Assembly (NCBI GenBank): GCA_949068525.1
Contig: CARTIQ010000005.1
Span: 1 to 64,000, forward strand
Source of the DNA: an uncultured Eubacteriales bacterium
GTDB lineage: Bacteria; Bacillota; Clostridia; Oscillospirales; Acutalibacteraceae
Direction of reading: 5' to 3'
DNA: 64,000 nt
Part shown: positions 42,825 to 51,817 of the stretch, piece after piece
Numbering within the stretch: position 1 is the first letter of the stretch
How the letters are laid out: every line of letters begins with the position of its first letter
Position numbers and translations under genes: made by a program
The notes under the pieces: generated by a model
What the model was told of the DNA's origin: nothing
Database searches by the model: none
Seen by the model: only the letters and a program-made list of their open reading frames with translations

Positions 42825-43055
42825 TTAATTAATAAGGTTTTGCTTTAGCTGTTCACTCATCCCGTATACATTGCCTCCAGAGGCAGCATCTAGTTCATCG
42901 GAGCTTAACTCCAGACCGTCCGATATTTTTTTAAACAGACGATCTAACTCTTCTTTTGCTAAATTTAAGCCATTGCTTTTGGCTAAAGAAGAAAGCTCTG
43001 GTTTGGTTTTGCAGTCTTTGGCAAAGTTTAAAAATTCTTTTATAGTCATAGCCAT
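42825..43055 (-). CDS. Nif11-type precursor peptide
   Basis: The product has 76 residues. Residues about 1-61 form a standard short Nif11 leader: IKEFLNFAKDC, KPELSSLAKSNGLNLAKEEL and a terminal ELSSDELDAASGG. The Gly-Gly site leaves a core of only 15 residues, NVYGMSEQLKQNLIN, with no Cys and one Ser. Nif11 leaders guide modification enzymes or C39-peptidase exporters, yet none is encoded here. AGGATGATTTT precedes the ATG. The gene lies 80 bases behind rpmB on the same strand and may be read from it. The core lacks the Cys needed for lanthionine formation, so an unmodified or differently modified product is likely. Confidence 0.82.
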   Translation of the reverse strand: MAMTIKEFLNFAKDCKTKPELSSLAKSNGLNLAKEELDRLFKKISDGLELSSDELDAASGGNVYGMSEQLKQNLIN

Positions 43056-43135
43056 AAAATCATCCTAAATTAAAAATTTATTTAAAATTCAACGAACCTC
43101 AAATTCTAAAACAAACCCTATTCAAAAACAAAAAC

Positions 43136-43324
43136 TTAGACAGCTCTGGTAACCTTGCCGGACCTCAAACAACGGGTACAAGCATAAACACGCTTAGGCG
43201 TTCCATTAACAAGAGCTTTAACGCGCCGAACATTTGGCTTGAAAGCCCGGTTAGAGCGACGATGAGAGTGAGAAACATTTATTCCAAAAGCGATACTTTT
43301 ACCGCAAACATCACACATAGCCAT
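43136..43324 (-). CDS. rpmB: 50S ribosomal protein L28
   Basis: The product has 62 residues with the L28 pattern: CDVCGKSIAFGINVSHSHRR near the start, FKPNVRRVKALVNG in the middle and CTRCLRSGKV at the end, with four Cys as in zinc-binding L28. TAAGGAGGTG precedes the ATG; a second ATG two codons on is also possible. It is divergent from the M50 protease gene. Confidence 0.97.
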   Translation of the reverse strand: MAMCDVCGKSIAFGINVSHSHRRSNRAFKPNVRRVKALVNGTPKRVYACTRCLRSGKVTRAV

Positions 43325-43438
43325 AAAAATTGCACCTCCTTAAGCAGCACAAAAATACACTTAATAATATTAACAGAGATTTGCAAAAAAATCAAGCCCC
43401 TTCTTCATTTTGGTTTAATAGTTAATATGGTTGAATTT

Positions 43439-43468
43439 TTGACAAAGTAAATCTGTTAAAGTTATAAT
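43439..43468 (+). promoter_or_regulatory. Promoter of the M50-scpA-scpB run
   Basis: TTGACA (43439-43444) and TATAAT (43463-43468), spacer 18. It serves a tightly packed set of genes running to at least gerW. Confidence 0.65.
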
Positions 43469-43513
43469 TAAATAAGTTGTAAATTTAAAGCAAAACTGAG
43501 AGAGTGATTATAA

Positions 43514-44227
43514 ATGTGGTTTTTGCAAGAAGGAATGACGCTAGGACAAGCGCTGGTAGTGATATTTGCACTGCTTTTGACGATTTTTATAGTCTTACCA
43601 ATACATGAATGGGCACACGGCTTTCTGGCATATAAGTTAGGGGATAATACTGCAAAAAATAGTGGTAGACTAACATTAAATCCGTTAAAACATATTGATC
43701 CTCTTGGGGCATCGGCGCTGCTTCTTTTTAAATTTGGCTGGGCAAGGCCTGTGCCAGTGAACCCAAGAAATTTTAAAAGGCCAAAGCTCGGTATGGCGCT
43801 AACAGCGCTAGCAGGGCCACTTTCGAACTTAATTGTAGCTCTGATTGCACTTCTACTTGCAACTATAGCATATGCTTTTGGAGGGAATATTTTAAACTTA
43901 ATGGGGGAAGAGGAATCTAACTTTTTTGTTATGCCGTTTTTTGGATTTATATATTTTATGTTCTTAATTTATAACGTTAATTTGGGCTTAGCGGTTTTTA
44001 ACTTAATTCCGCTTCCGCCACTTGATGGGTCAAAGATTTTAGAGGCTTTTTTGCCAGACAAATTTTTAAATAAATATTATCAATACGAAGGTTACATATC
44101 AATTATCGTTTTTGCATTGCTGTTTACGGGCATGCTATCTAGCCCTGTGGCCTTTTTTGAAAAAATAATCCATAATATTACAATGGCCCCACTTACGCAT
44201 TTGTTTCAATTTTTGGGCAAAGGGTAA
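43514..44227 (+). CDS. Site-2 protease family (M50) membrane metalloprotease
   Basis: The product has 237 residues with about five membrane segments. The zinc site His31-Glu-Trp-Ala-His35 is in the second half of the first membrane segment, and the second motif reads NLIPLPPLDGSKIL with its metal-binding Asp. This is the YwhC-like group of short M50 proteases without a PDZ domain, found next to scpA in many clostridia. The substrate is unknown. It is not SpoIVFB in sequence or context. Confidence 0.88.
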   Translation: MWFLQEGMTLGQALVVIFALLLTIFIVLPIHEWAHGFLAYKLGDNTAKNSGRLTLNPLKHIDPLGASALLLFKFGWARPVPVNPRNFKRPKLGMALTALAGPLSNLIVALIALLLATIAYAFGGNILNLMGEEESNFFVMPFFGFIYFMFLIYNVNLGLAVFNLIPLPPLDGSKILEAFLPDKFLNKYYQYEGYISIIVFALLFTGMLSSPVAFFEKIIHNITMAPLTHLFQFLGKG

Positions 44228-44233
44228 GCAAGT

Positions 44234-44956
44234 ATGGAGAAAATGTCGTATAAACTAAATGACTTTGAAGGTCCACTTGATCTGCTTTTGCATTTAATAA
44301 AGAAGAATAAACTCAATATTTACGATGTGCAAATTTCGGAACTTTTGGCGCAGTACCTGAGCCATATAGAGAAGATGAAGCAGCAGGACATGGAGATATC
44401 CAGCGAATTTTTAGAGATGGCTGCAAGGCTTATTTATATAAAAACAGCAATGCTACTACCAAAACACGAAGAAGCTGAATCGTTAAAGCAGGAGCTAACA
44501 GGGCAGCTAATAGAGTATGAACAATACCATAAGATTGCGAAGGTACTGGAAAAAGAAATGAATTTTGGCCTTATTGCAAGGATACCTCAGGAGATAACGA
44601 GGGACAAGATTTATTCAATCCAGCACCAAATTTCAGTCCTTTTTAAAGCTTATACTGACGTGGCGGGCCGAAAGGCGAGCAATATACCCCCGTCTAAAGA
44701 GGTTTTTTCACAGATAGTTTCTAGAAAAATTGTCTCGGTCTTTTCAAAGGTTATATTTGTTTTGCGAAAATTGAAAACCTTAAACACGGCGGAGTACAAT
44801 TCACTCTTTTCGAACAGGCAGACAAAATCCGAGATGGTTGCTACTTTTTTGGCGGTTCTGGAGTTAATAAAGACCAAACGGGTAGGGTTGGATGAAGAAA
44901 ATAAAAAAATAAAATTATTGAAAGTTGGTGCAAAAGTTGGAAGTAAAAAAAGCTAA
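44234..44956 (+). CDS. scpA: Segregation and condensation protein A
   Basis: The product has 240 residues. The start MSYKLNDFEGPLDLLLHLI is the kleisin signature, and the C-terminal winged-helix part (MVATFLAVLELIKTKRVGL) is clear. ScpA bridges the two SMC heads and, with ScpB, forms the condensin that compacts the chromosome. Starts six bases after the M50 gene. Confidence 0.96.
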   Translation: MEKMSYKLNDFEGPLDLLLHLIKKNKLNIYDVQISELLAQYLSHIEKMKQQDMEISSEFLEMAARLIYIKTAMLLPKHEEAESLKQELTGQLIEYEQYHKIAKVLEKEMNFGLIARIPQEITRDKIYSIQHQISVLFKAYTDVAGRKASNIPPSKEVFSQIVSRKIVSVFSKVIFVLRKLKTLNTAEYNSLFSNRQTKSEMVATFLAVLELIKTKRVGLDEENKKIKLLKVGAKVGSKKS

Positions 44957-45473
44957 AGCCGCAGTACAAGCAGTACTTTTTGCTAGTGGAGATCCAATTT
45001 CCGCAGAGCGAATAGCTTTGGCGTTGAAGATCGACAAATCTACAGTTTTGAAGCTGCTAAAAAATTTGAAAGACGAACTAGACAACGAGGATAGCGGTAT
45101 TTGCGTTGTAGAATTGGGTGAAAAATATCAAATGTGCACAAAACCTGAACATGCCGATTTTGTGCGGCGGGCTTTGGATTTACGAAGGCATAGCCCGTTA
45201 TCACAGGCGGCGATGGAAGTTTTGGCGGTTATTGCATATAATCAGCCGGTTACTAAGGCTTTTGTTGAGAATATCCGCGGCGTGGATTGTTCTAACATAA
45301 TTTCTAACTTGATTGTACAAAATTTGATTGAAGAAAAAGGTCGGCTAGATTTGCCGGGGAAACCGCTGCAGTATGGGATAACCCTTAATTTTTTAAAGTG
45401 TTTTGGAGTTAGCAGTGTGGACGAGTTACCAAAATTGCAAAACATTACAATCCAAAGCAGTACAGATGAATAA
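44937..45473 (+). CDS. scpB: Segregation and condensation protein B
   Basis: The product has 178 residues from a TTG at 44937, or four residues more from a GTG at 44925; both lie inside the end of scpA and neither has a strong site, so coupling to scpA is likely. The family text AVQAVLFASGDPIS and SQAAMEVLAVIAYNQPVTKA is present in two winged-helix domains. It binds ScpA in the SMC complex. Confidence 0.95.
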   Translation: MEVKKAKAAVQAVLFASGDPISAERIALALKIDKSTVLKLLKNLKDELDNEDSGICVVELGEKYQMCTKPEHADFVRRALDLRRHSPLSQAAMEVLAVIAYNQPVTKAFVENIRGVDCSNIISNLIVQNLIEEKGRLDLPGKPLQYGITLNFLKCFGVSSVDELPKLQNITIQSSTDE

Positions 45474-45491
45474 TATTTTTGGAGATGTCAA

Positions 45492-46100
45492 ATGATTTTT
45501 TTATATACTTTTTTAGTAATAATTTTTGTTGTGGTTATTTTATTGTTTTGCCCAGTATTTGTGCACATTTCTTTTAAAGAGTTTTTGAGTGTGAATATCA
45601 AGTTTTTGTTTTTTTCATTATATCCCCTGCAGAAAAAGGAATTAAAAAAAATTGAAAAAGATGCTAAAGTTTTAAAAAAAGATATTAAAATTAACAAATT
45701 TGCAAAAAAATTAGGTATAATAAAAGAGAGAGGCTTGTCTGGATTTTTAAACCTTTTAAAGCAACTTATAAAAATTGTAAAGGACTTTGCTGGTAAAATA
45801 CATATTCGGTCATTTTATCTTAACCTACTTGTTGCAGAAGATGACGCGGCCCAGACGGCTATTAGTTATGGAAAAGTCTCTGCTTTTGTTAATTATGCAA
45901 AATTAATTTTGTTGCGAAATGTTGATGAAAGCAAGTACCATATTTTGATTGCACCAGGTTTTAGAGAGTCTGAATCTAAGGTGAATTTTTCTTTTAAGCT
46001 TTATTTTTTCCCAATATCGATGCTGGTTACAGCATTGATTTCCATATATCGCCTTGCAAAAGGTGGCCATTTTAATACAAAAACAACGGAGAGGGTGTAG
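45492..46100 (+). CDS. DUF2953 family membrane protein
   Basis: The product has 202 residues. One N-terminal membrane segment (about 3-25) is followed by a Lys-rich part, a domain reading IHIRSFYLNLLVAEDDAAQTAISYGKV when taken in pieces, and a weakly hydrophobic end. The family is found in spore formers, typically just before gerW (ytfJ) as here; Bacillus YtfI is the counterpart. Its role is unknown, probably linked to sporulation. GGAGATG precedes the ATG. Confidence 0.82.
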   Translation: MIFLYTFLVIIFVVVILLFCPVFVHISFKEFLSVNIKFLFFSLYPLQKKELKKIEKDAKVLKKDIKINKFAKKLGIIKERGLSGFLNLLKQLIKIVKDFAGKIHIRSFYLNLLVAEDDAAQTAISYGKVSAFVNYAKLILLRNVDESKYHILIAPGFRESESKVNFSFKLYFFPISMLVTALISIYRLAKGGHFNTKTTERV

Positions 46101-46103
46101 AAA

Positions 46104-46502
46104 ATGAGTGATTGCTCGATTAACAACATGGTAGATACTACGATTGAAAAGCTTAGGTGCTTGGTGGACGTAAATACTATTATTGGCGAGACTATTAAGC
46201 TTGATGACGGAACTGTGATTATTCCGATTTCGAAAGTAGCTTATGGTTTTGCATCTGGCGGCTCGGAATTTTCTGGGAAAAAAGTTAACGACGAAAATCT
46301 ATTTGGAGGAGGTAGTGGAGCGGGAGTTACTATTTCTCCAGTAGCTTTTTTAACCGTCAACAGAGCCGGAAACATTAAGGTTTTGCATGCAGAGCCCAAT
46401 TTATCTACAGCGGAGAAAGTTATTGACTTGGTTCCAGACGTTGTCGACAAAATAAGTTCAATAATTAAGCCGGGAAAAAAGCAAAGCGATAATGAAAATT
46501 AA
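46104..46502 (+). CDS. gerW: GerW family sporulation protein (YtfJ)
   Basis: The product has 132 residues. The pattern is unmistakable: an N-terminal helix, VDVNTIIGETIKLDDGTVIIP, VAYGFASGGSEF, a Gly-rich FGGGSGAGVTISPVAFL and a helical end. YtfJ is needed for proper spore germination in Bacillus. It follows the DUF2953 gene by three bases, so they are coupled. Confidence 0.95.
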   Translation: MSDCSINNMVDTTIEKLRCLVDVNTIIGETIKLDDGTVIIPISKVAYGFASGGSEFSGKKVNDENLFGGGSGAGVTISPVAFLTVNRAGNIKVLHAEPNLSTAEKVIDLVPDVVDKISSIIKPGKKQSDNEN

Positions 46503-46590
46503 ATTTTAATAGGGACAGTAATTTTTAATAATTTTATTTTGCACGCATATAATTAGCTAAGAATCTTGATTTTGTAGGGATGTGGCTAGT

Positions 46591-47730
46591 TTGTGCAAAA
46601 AATTATTGAGTAGAATAATTTTATTTTGTTTTTTTATATCAATCTTGTCGGCGCCAACTAAGGTGAACGCGCAAATACCGTCACTTTCAGCCAAATCTGC
46701 AATCCTAATTTGCGCTGATAATGGTAAGGTTCTTTACGGAAAAAACGAGAAAGAACCACGTCCAATGGCCAGCACAACGAAAATTATGACTGCGCTTTTG
46801 ACTTTGGAAGCTGCTGAGAAGGAAGACACGAATGTTACCATCACTGATAAGATGGTCCCGGTTGATGGCTCTTCTATGTATTTGAAAGTGGGCCAAGTTT
46901 TGCCGCTATCAAGTTTAGCTAAGGGTATGCTTACTGTCTCGGGAAATGATGCTGCGAATTCGGCAGCCATCGCGCTTTGCGGCTCTGTGGACGCATTTGT
47001 GGAGCTAATGAATAAAAAAGCCAGTCAAATTGGGATGCTAGACACGGTTTTTGAAACTCCTTCTGGACTCGATAAGGGAGATCACCATTCTACCGCCTAC
47101 GATATGGCCTTGCTTGGGGCTTATGCCCTTGAAAATCAGGCATTTTGTGATATTTCTTCTAAAAAAAGTGCAGAGGTACCTTTTGTAAAGCCAGACGAAA
47201 TACGTACACTTTATAACGAAAATAGGATGCTAAAACGATATGATGGCTGCATCGGGATAAAAACTGGGTTTACTCGCTTGGCTGGCAGGTGTTTGGTTTC
47301 TGCTGCAGAAAGGAACAATACTCGCCTTGTTGCTGTCACATTAAATGCTCCGGATGACTGGAATGATCACGAGAAATTGCTGGATTATGGTTTTTCTCAG
47401 GCAGAGACAGTTGTTTTTGGCAACAAAGATTATGCAATTTTGCCGTTGGTTGGCGGAGATGCGAATGAAATTTCTGCATTCGTTAAAGATAAAATCTCGA
47501 TTAGCGTGCGCAAAGGTGATAAGGATAAAATCAAGAAGATTGTAGAAGTTCCGCCGTTTTTGTATGCACCTCTAAAGCAAGGCCAAGTTGTTGGAAAGGT
47601 TAAATATCAAGTTGATGGCGACGTTTTGGCATCGAACGACTTGATTATTGAGAAAGATGTGCCGGTTACTAAGCCAAATAAAGGCCTTTGGAAGAAGCTG
47701 AGTGACATATTTATGGGGATTTTTAATTAA
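46591..47730 (+). CDS. D-alanyl-D-alanine carboxypeptidase (DacF-like)
   Basis: The product has 379 residues from a TTG at 46591, favoured because AGGGA at 46576-46580 is ten bases away; a GTG at 46582 is too close. A signal peptide (about 1-27) precedes the penicillin-binding domain with Ser61-x-x-Lys64 (ASTTK), Ser117-Gly-Asn and Lys224-Thr-Gly, then a C-terminal beta domain and an amphipathic tail. It trims D-Ala from the pentapeptide. Given the sporulation neighbours it is likely the DacF/DacB type that sets cortex crosslinking. Confidence 0.92.
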   Translation: MCKKLLSRIILFCFFISILSAPTKVNAQIPSLSAKSAILICADNGKVLYGKNEKEPRPMASTTKIMTALLTLEAAEKEDTNVTITDKMVPVDGSSMYLKVGQVLPLSSLAKGMLTVSGNDAANSAAIALCGSVDAFVELMNKKASQIGMLDTVFETPSGLDKGDHHSTAYDMALLGAYALENQAFCDISSKKSAEVPFVKPDEIRTLYNENRMLKRYDGCIGIKTGFTRLAGRCLVSAAERNNTRLVAVTLNAPDDWNDHEKLLDYGFSQAETVVFGNKDYAILPLVGGDANEISAFVKDKISISVRKGDKDKIKKIVEVPPFLYAPLKQGQVVGKVKYQVDGDVLASNDLIIEKDVPVTKPNKGLWKKLSDIFMGIFN

Positions 47731-47751
47731 TTTGGAGGACGTAAAATAGTT

Positions 47752-48471
47752 TTGAAAAAGATAAGGATTCAAAAGATACTTTCGAAAAGTGGCGTAGCAT
47801 CGCGGAGAAAAGCCGAAGAGATGATAAAAAATAAAATGGTTTGCATTAATAAGAAAATTGCGGAAATCGGTGACAAGGCCGATCCGAGTGAGGATAAAAT
47901 TTTTGTTAACGGGAGGTTAATCGACTGTAACGTAAAAAAGCACTATATTATGCTGCACAAGCCCCGTGGATACGTCTCTACAACTAAAGATGAGCTTGGC
48001 AGAAAATGCGTTATGCAATTGATGCGAGATGTTCCGGCAAAAATTTACCCGGTAGGACGGTTGGACAAAGACTCCGAGGGGCTCTTGCTTGTGACAAATG
48101 ATGGCGATTTTTTAAATTCTGTGATTCACCCAGCAAATTCAATAGAAAAAAGGTATAGAGTAACCGTAAAGCCCAAAGTTACAGAAGAGCAGCTCGTTAC
48201 ATTAAGTTCTGGTATGACGATTGATGGCTACAAGACAGAGCCAGCAAAAATCACGGTGCTAAAATCGGCAGAAGACAGAACAGTTTTGGAAATCATCATA
48301 AAAGAAGGACGCAACAGACAAATCCGCAAAATGTGCGAGCAAACAGGCTTAAGTGTTGCTCGTCTAAAAAGAGTTGGAATTGGGCAACTAAAGTTAGGCA
48401 TGCTAGCACCCGGCAAATGGAGAAATCTTTCGCCTCAAGAGATAAAATTATTTGCTAAAAAAGAAAAATAA
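47752..48471 (+). CDS. rluB: rRNA pseudouridine synthase, RsuA/RluB family
   Basis: The product has 239 residues from a TTG at 47752; GGAGG lies 13 bases upstream, a long gap. An S4 RNA-binding domain (IRIQKILSKSGVASRRKAEEMI) is followed by the synthase domain with the catalytic Asp in VGRLDKDSEGLLLVTNDG. It modifies 23S rRNA (RluB-like) most likely. It is convergent with the rhamnose cluster, with only four bases between the stops. Confidence 0.92.
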   Translation: MKKIRIQKILSKSGVASRRKAEEMIKNKMVCINKKIAEIGDKADPSEDKIFVNGRLIDCNVKKHYIMLHKPRGYVSTTKDELGRKCVMQLMRDVPAKIYPVGRLDKDSEGLLLVTNDGDFLNSVIHPANSIEKRYRVTVKPKVTEEQLVTLSSGMTIDGYKTEPAKITVLKSAEDRTVLEIIIKEGRNRQIRKMCEQTGLSVARLKRVGIGQLKLGMLAPGKWRNLSPQEIKLFAKKEK

Positions 48472-48475
48472 AAAA

Positions 48476-49174
48476 TTATAACCGTTCTAATAAAGCAAAA
48501 ATCAAATTTAGCCGAAACTTAATAATATAGCTAAATTTTGAAGGTTTAAGCTTTGTTACATTCTCTAAATGACGCCGATATTTAATCAATGGTTCTTTTA
48601 TAAAGGCGACAGAATGCCTTTTTTCTGCCATTAATCCAATCCATTGATCATGCATTGGAATATTTTGAGGAAATGGCAAAACATTAGTTAGAAAGCTACG
48701 TTTTAAAGCCATGCAGCAGCCAATGTACGAGTTGTGCAAAAAATTGAACCAAAAACCACGCCGGCAATGCCTTAACTTAAAAAAGGAGTCAGCCAAAACG
48801 TCGGCATTTTTATTAACGACAATGCAATCATGCAAAATAACGTCAGCATTAGTGGCTTTAAAAGCATTCAAAACGCAACTTACTTTGCCTTCAAGCCAGA
48901 TATCATCTTGATCACTTAAAAATATATAGTCGTTTTTGCAGTGGCGAAGGGCATTTTCAAAATTTTTTACCAATCCGTTGCAGGGGCCAGAAAAAATTTT
49001 AATTCGATTATCGCGAACAGCAAGGTCCGAGATGATGCGGTATGTGTTGTCGGCACTTTTGTCATAAGAAATCACCAGTTCATCGCTGCAACTAAGCTGC
49101 TTTAAAATAGATAAAACCTGCTCTTTAATATATTTTTCGCCATTATAGGTGGCCATCGCAACAGAAACACTCAT
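48476..49174 (-). CDS. Family 2 glycosyltransferase (last gene of the rhamnose cluster)
   Basis: The product has 232 residues, a GT-A fold. It opens VSVAMATYNGEKYIKEQV, has the nucleotide-sugar metal motif in SDQDDIWL and a late PMHDQWIGLMAEK with the acceptor-site acid. No membrane segment. It likely adds a sugar, perhaps rhamnose, to a surface polysaccharide or teichoic acid-like polymer. It is similar to the GT2 at 49764. Confidence 0.88.
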   Translation of the reverse strand: MSVSVAMATYNGEKYIKEQVLSILKQLSCSDELVISYDKSADNTYRIISDLAVRDNRIKIFSGPCNGLVKNFENALRHCKNDYIFLSDQDDIWLEGKVSCVLNAFKATNADVILHDCIVVNKNADVLADSFFKLRHCRRGFWFNFLHNSYIGCCMALKRSFLTNVLPFPQNIPMHDQWIGLMAEKRHSVAFIKEPLIKYRRHLENVTKLKPSKFSYIIKFRLNLIFALLERL

Positions 49175-49195
49175 ATTTTAAGCACCTTTTAAATT

Positions 49196-49750
49196 TTAAT
49201 TATTTTGAAAAGTCTTTAAAGACGGTAGCACACGGTCTTTTTGAGAGAGAAAAATCTCCATATCATTGGAAATAGGCCAATTTATGTTGATGTCCGGGTC
49301 ATTATAAATTATACCGCCCTCGTTTTGCGGATCATAAAAATCGGTGCATTTATAAACAAATTCTGCCTCATCCGATAAAACTAAAAATCCATGAGCAAAT
49401 TCAGCTGGAATATATAACTGACGCTTATTTTCGTCACTTAAAATGGCGCCAACCCATTTACCAAAACTGGAACTATTCTTACGAAGATCCACGCCTACAT
49501 CAAAGACCTTGCCTCTTATTACTCGCACAAGCTTGCCTTGAGGCCGCTTCGTTTGGAAGTGGAGCCCGCGAAGCACGCCGCGTTTAGACTTAGATTGGTT
49601 ATCCTGAACAAAAGTTACATCTATTCCGGCTTTCTTGAATTCATCATAATGATAAGTCTCAAGAAAATAACCTCGATCATCGCCAAAAACAGTAGGTTCA
49701 ATAATAAACATACCATCAATTTCAGTCTTTATAAAATTAAAATTGCCCAT
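49196..49750 (-). CDS. rfbC: dTDP-4-dehydrorhamnose 3,5-epimerase
   Basis: The product has 184 residues, the normal size. Key residues are visible: VLRGLHFQTKRPQGKLVRVIRG with the catalytic His, FDVGVDLRKNSSSFGKW, and YIPAEFAHGFLVLSDEAEFVYKCTDFY in pieces. It makes dTDP-4-keto-L-rhamnose, step three of dTDP-L-rhamnose synthesis. Lies between two glycosyltransferases on the minus strand. Confidence 0.96.
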   Translation of the reverse strand: MGNFNFIKTEIDGMFIIEPTVFGDDRGYFLETYHYDEFKKAGIDVTFVQDNQSKSKRGVLRGLHFQTKRPQGKLVRVIRGKVFDVGVDLRKNSSSFGKWVGAILSDENKRQLYIPAEFAHGFLVLSDEAEFVYKCTDFYDPQNEGGIIYNDPDININWPISNDMEIFLSQKDRVLPSLKTFQNN

Positions 49751-49763
49751 GTTGCAAGCTCCT

Positions 49764-50756
49764 TTACTTTTTTAATACACAAAAAATGTCCGCAAGTCGC
49801 CCCTTAAGGGTAACCGACTTTGAATAATTTCCGGCACACTTATAAAGTTCAAACAATTTACTAAACTTTTTTTCTTCCAAAGCATTTAACCGTGTCTTGG
49901 CAAAATTTAAACTATTGGTCAAAACCTTCAATTTATCAGGCGACAATAAGCAATGATAAACATCCATTGCGCTCAAATATAAGTAAATTTTTTGTGCGTT
50001 GTCTACTCGAGTACAACAAGAAAGTGCAGCCTTGCTCTTGGTATAAAATGATTTTTTAGAAAACGTAGGAAGGCCAATCGCGTTGCCTGGGTGAATGCGG
50101 TAATTTGTAAGTGGTGTATTAAAAAAATAAAGGCCATCTAAAAACGCGGCAATCAGGGCGAATTCCCAATCATGTACACAAATATTTTTCGTCTTTTCGA
50201 GGTAAATATCTCGAACTTTGTGCGTAAACGCCAATGTGCATCCAGGAGAAATATTGTAATTGCAGATGGTGGAAAGCTCGATTTTAACGGTATCAAAGGG
50301 TTCAATTCGAAATTTAATCAAATTATTATTAGAATGCATAAAGTTGTTGCGCGGCTTAATAAACGTGTCGTTCTCGTCAATAACCTTAAAGCCAGAGTAA
50401 ATAGCCTTTATATGCTCGTTAGACTCAAAGCGGCTGAGCATAGAGTCAACCTTCGTTTTGTACCAGATGTCATCTTGGTCGCACAAGAAGATAACATCGC
50501 CACTAGTTTTTTCTATAGCGTTTTTGAAGTTTCGCAAAAAACCTAAGTTCTTTTCATTAACAAAAAAGTGCCAAATAGCAGAAAGCCGGTTCCTCTCAAT
50601 AAAATTTTTGATAATATCGGCAGTACTATCTGTAGACGCGTCGTCCACAATAATAACTTCGTCGATTTTTCGGCGCTGTAAAAGGAGAGATTTGAGTTGT
50701 TTTTCGATATATTTTTCGCCATTGAAAGTAGCAAGAGCAACAGATACTTTAGTCAT
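49764..50756 (-). CDS. Family 2 glycosyltransferase
   Basis: The product has 330 residues from the ATG whose first base is 50756; an ATG six bases earlier is too close to GGAGA. It opens VSVALATFNGEKYIEKQLKS, with DDASTDST and CDQDDIWYKTK as the donor-binding motifs and CVHDWEFALIAAF as the acceptor-side motif. It overlaps the end of rfbB and so is translationally coupled. It probably assembles the rhamnose-containing glycan. Confidence 0.88.
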   Translation of the reverse strand: MTKVSVALATFNGEKYIEKQLKSLLLQRRKIDEVIIVDDASTDSTADIIKNFIERNRLSAIWHFFVNEKNLGFLRNFKNAIEKTSGDVIFLCDQDDIWYKTKVDSMLSRFESNEHIKAIYSGFKVIDENDTFIKPRNNFMHSNNNLIKFRIEPFDTVKIELSTICNYNISPGCTLAFTHKVRDIYLEKTKNICVHDWEFALIAAFLDGLYFFNTPLTNYRIHPGNAIGLPTFSKKSFYTKSKAALSCCTRVDNAQKIYLYLSAMDVYHCLLSPDKLKVLTNSLNFAKTRLNALEEKKFSKLFELYKCAGNYSKSVTLKGRLADIFCVLKK

Positions 50757-50758
50757 AA

Positions 50759-51817
50759 TCATCGATCTCCGTACATTTTTTTGTAATACTCTTTATACTG
50801 ACCATTTGTGATGTTTTTTACCCAAGTTTCGTTTTCAAGGTACCATTTAATTGTCTTTTTGATGCCAACGTCAAACGTTGTTTCGGGGGTCCAGCCAAGG
50901 TCTTTGCGAATTTTATCCGGCGCAATGCCGTATCTCCGGTCATGCCCCTTTCTGTCTTTAACATACGTAATTAAAGTTTCGTCCACCAAGTAGCCCGTAA
51001 GCTCCTTAATACAAGACAAAACAGTTTTTACAATATCAATATTTGTTCGCTCATTATGCCCACCAATATTATAAACCTCTCCGATTTTGCCATCGTGAAT
51101 GACCATATCAACAGCCTTGCAATGGTCCTCAACATACAACCAATCGCGAATATTCAAGCCATCGCCATAGACCGGCAGACTTTTTTGATTAAGCGCATTA
51201 TTTATCATAAGCGGAATAAGCTTCTCTGGAAACTGATAAGGCCCGTAGTTGTTGGAACAGCGGGTGATATTAACAGGAAATTTGTAAGTATCGAAGTAGG
51301 CCAAAGCAAGCATATCAGCGCCTGCTTTACTGGCAGAGTACGGACTGTGCGGGCAAACCGGCGTTGTCTCCATAAAATAACCCGTCTGGCCTAAGGAACC
51401 ATAAACTTCGTCGGTAGAAATCTGCAAAAATTTGCACCCCGTGCGGTATTCATCTTCACCAATTGTCCAAAATTCTTTAGCAACGTTTAAAAGATTAACA
51501 GTTCCCTCAACGTTAGCCTTTACAAAAACTTCAGGTTCCCGAATGCTCCTGTCCACATGGCTTTCTGCAGCAAAATTCACAACATAATCGATTTTGTTCT
51601 TGCTAAATATTTCTCTTATAGCCGCTAAATCGCAAATATCCGCATGAACAAATTTGTAATTTTTGTTGTTTTCGCAGCTTTTCAAGTTCTCTAGATTCCC
51701 GGCATAGGTGAGTTTGTCCACATTTATAATATTGATATCCCGATATTTTTTTAGCATATAATAAATAAAATTTGAACCGATAAAGCCCGCGCCACCGGTT
51801 ACCAAATAAGTTTTCAT
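50759..51817 (-). CDS. rfbB: dTDP-glucose 4,6-dehydratase
   Basis: The product has 352 residues. The NAD-binding GGAGFIGSNFI lies at the start, the TDEVYGSLG motif has the catalytic acid pair and YSASKAGAD the Tyr-x-x-x-Lys. It converts dTDP-glucose to the 4-keto-6-deoxy sugar. Its start overlaps the rfbD stop by four bases. Confidence 0.97.
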   Translation of the reverse strand: MKTYLVTGGAGFIGSNFIYYMLKKYRDINIINVDKLTYAGNLENLKSCENNKNYKFVHADICDLAAIREIFSKNKIDYVVNFAAESHVDRSIREPEVFVKANVEGTVNLLNVAKEFWTIGEDEYRTGCKFLQISTDEVYGSLGQTGYFMETTPVCPHSPYSASKAGADMLALAYFDTYKFPVNITRCSNNYGPYQFPEKLIPLMINNALNQKSLPVYGDGLNIRDWLYVEDHCKAVDMVIHDGKIGEVYNIGGHNERTNIDIVKTVLSCIKELTGYLVDETLITYVKDRKGHDRRYGIAPDKIRKDLGWTPETTFDVGIKKTIKWYLENETWVKNITNGQYKEYYKKMYGDR

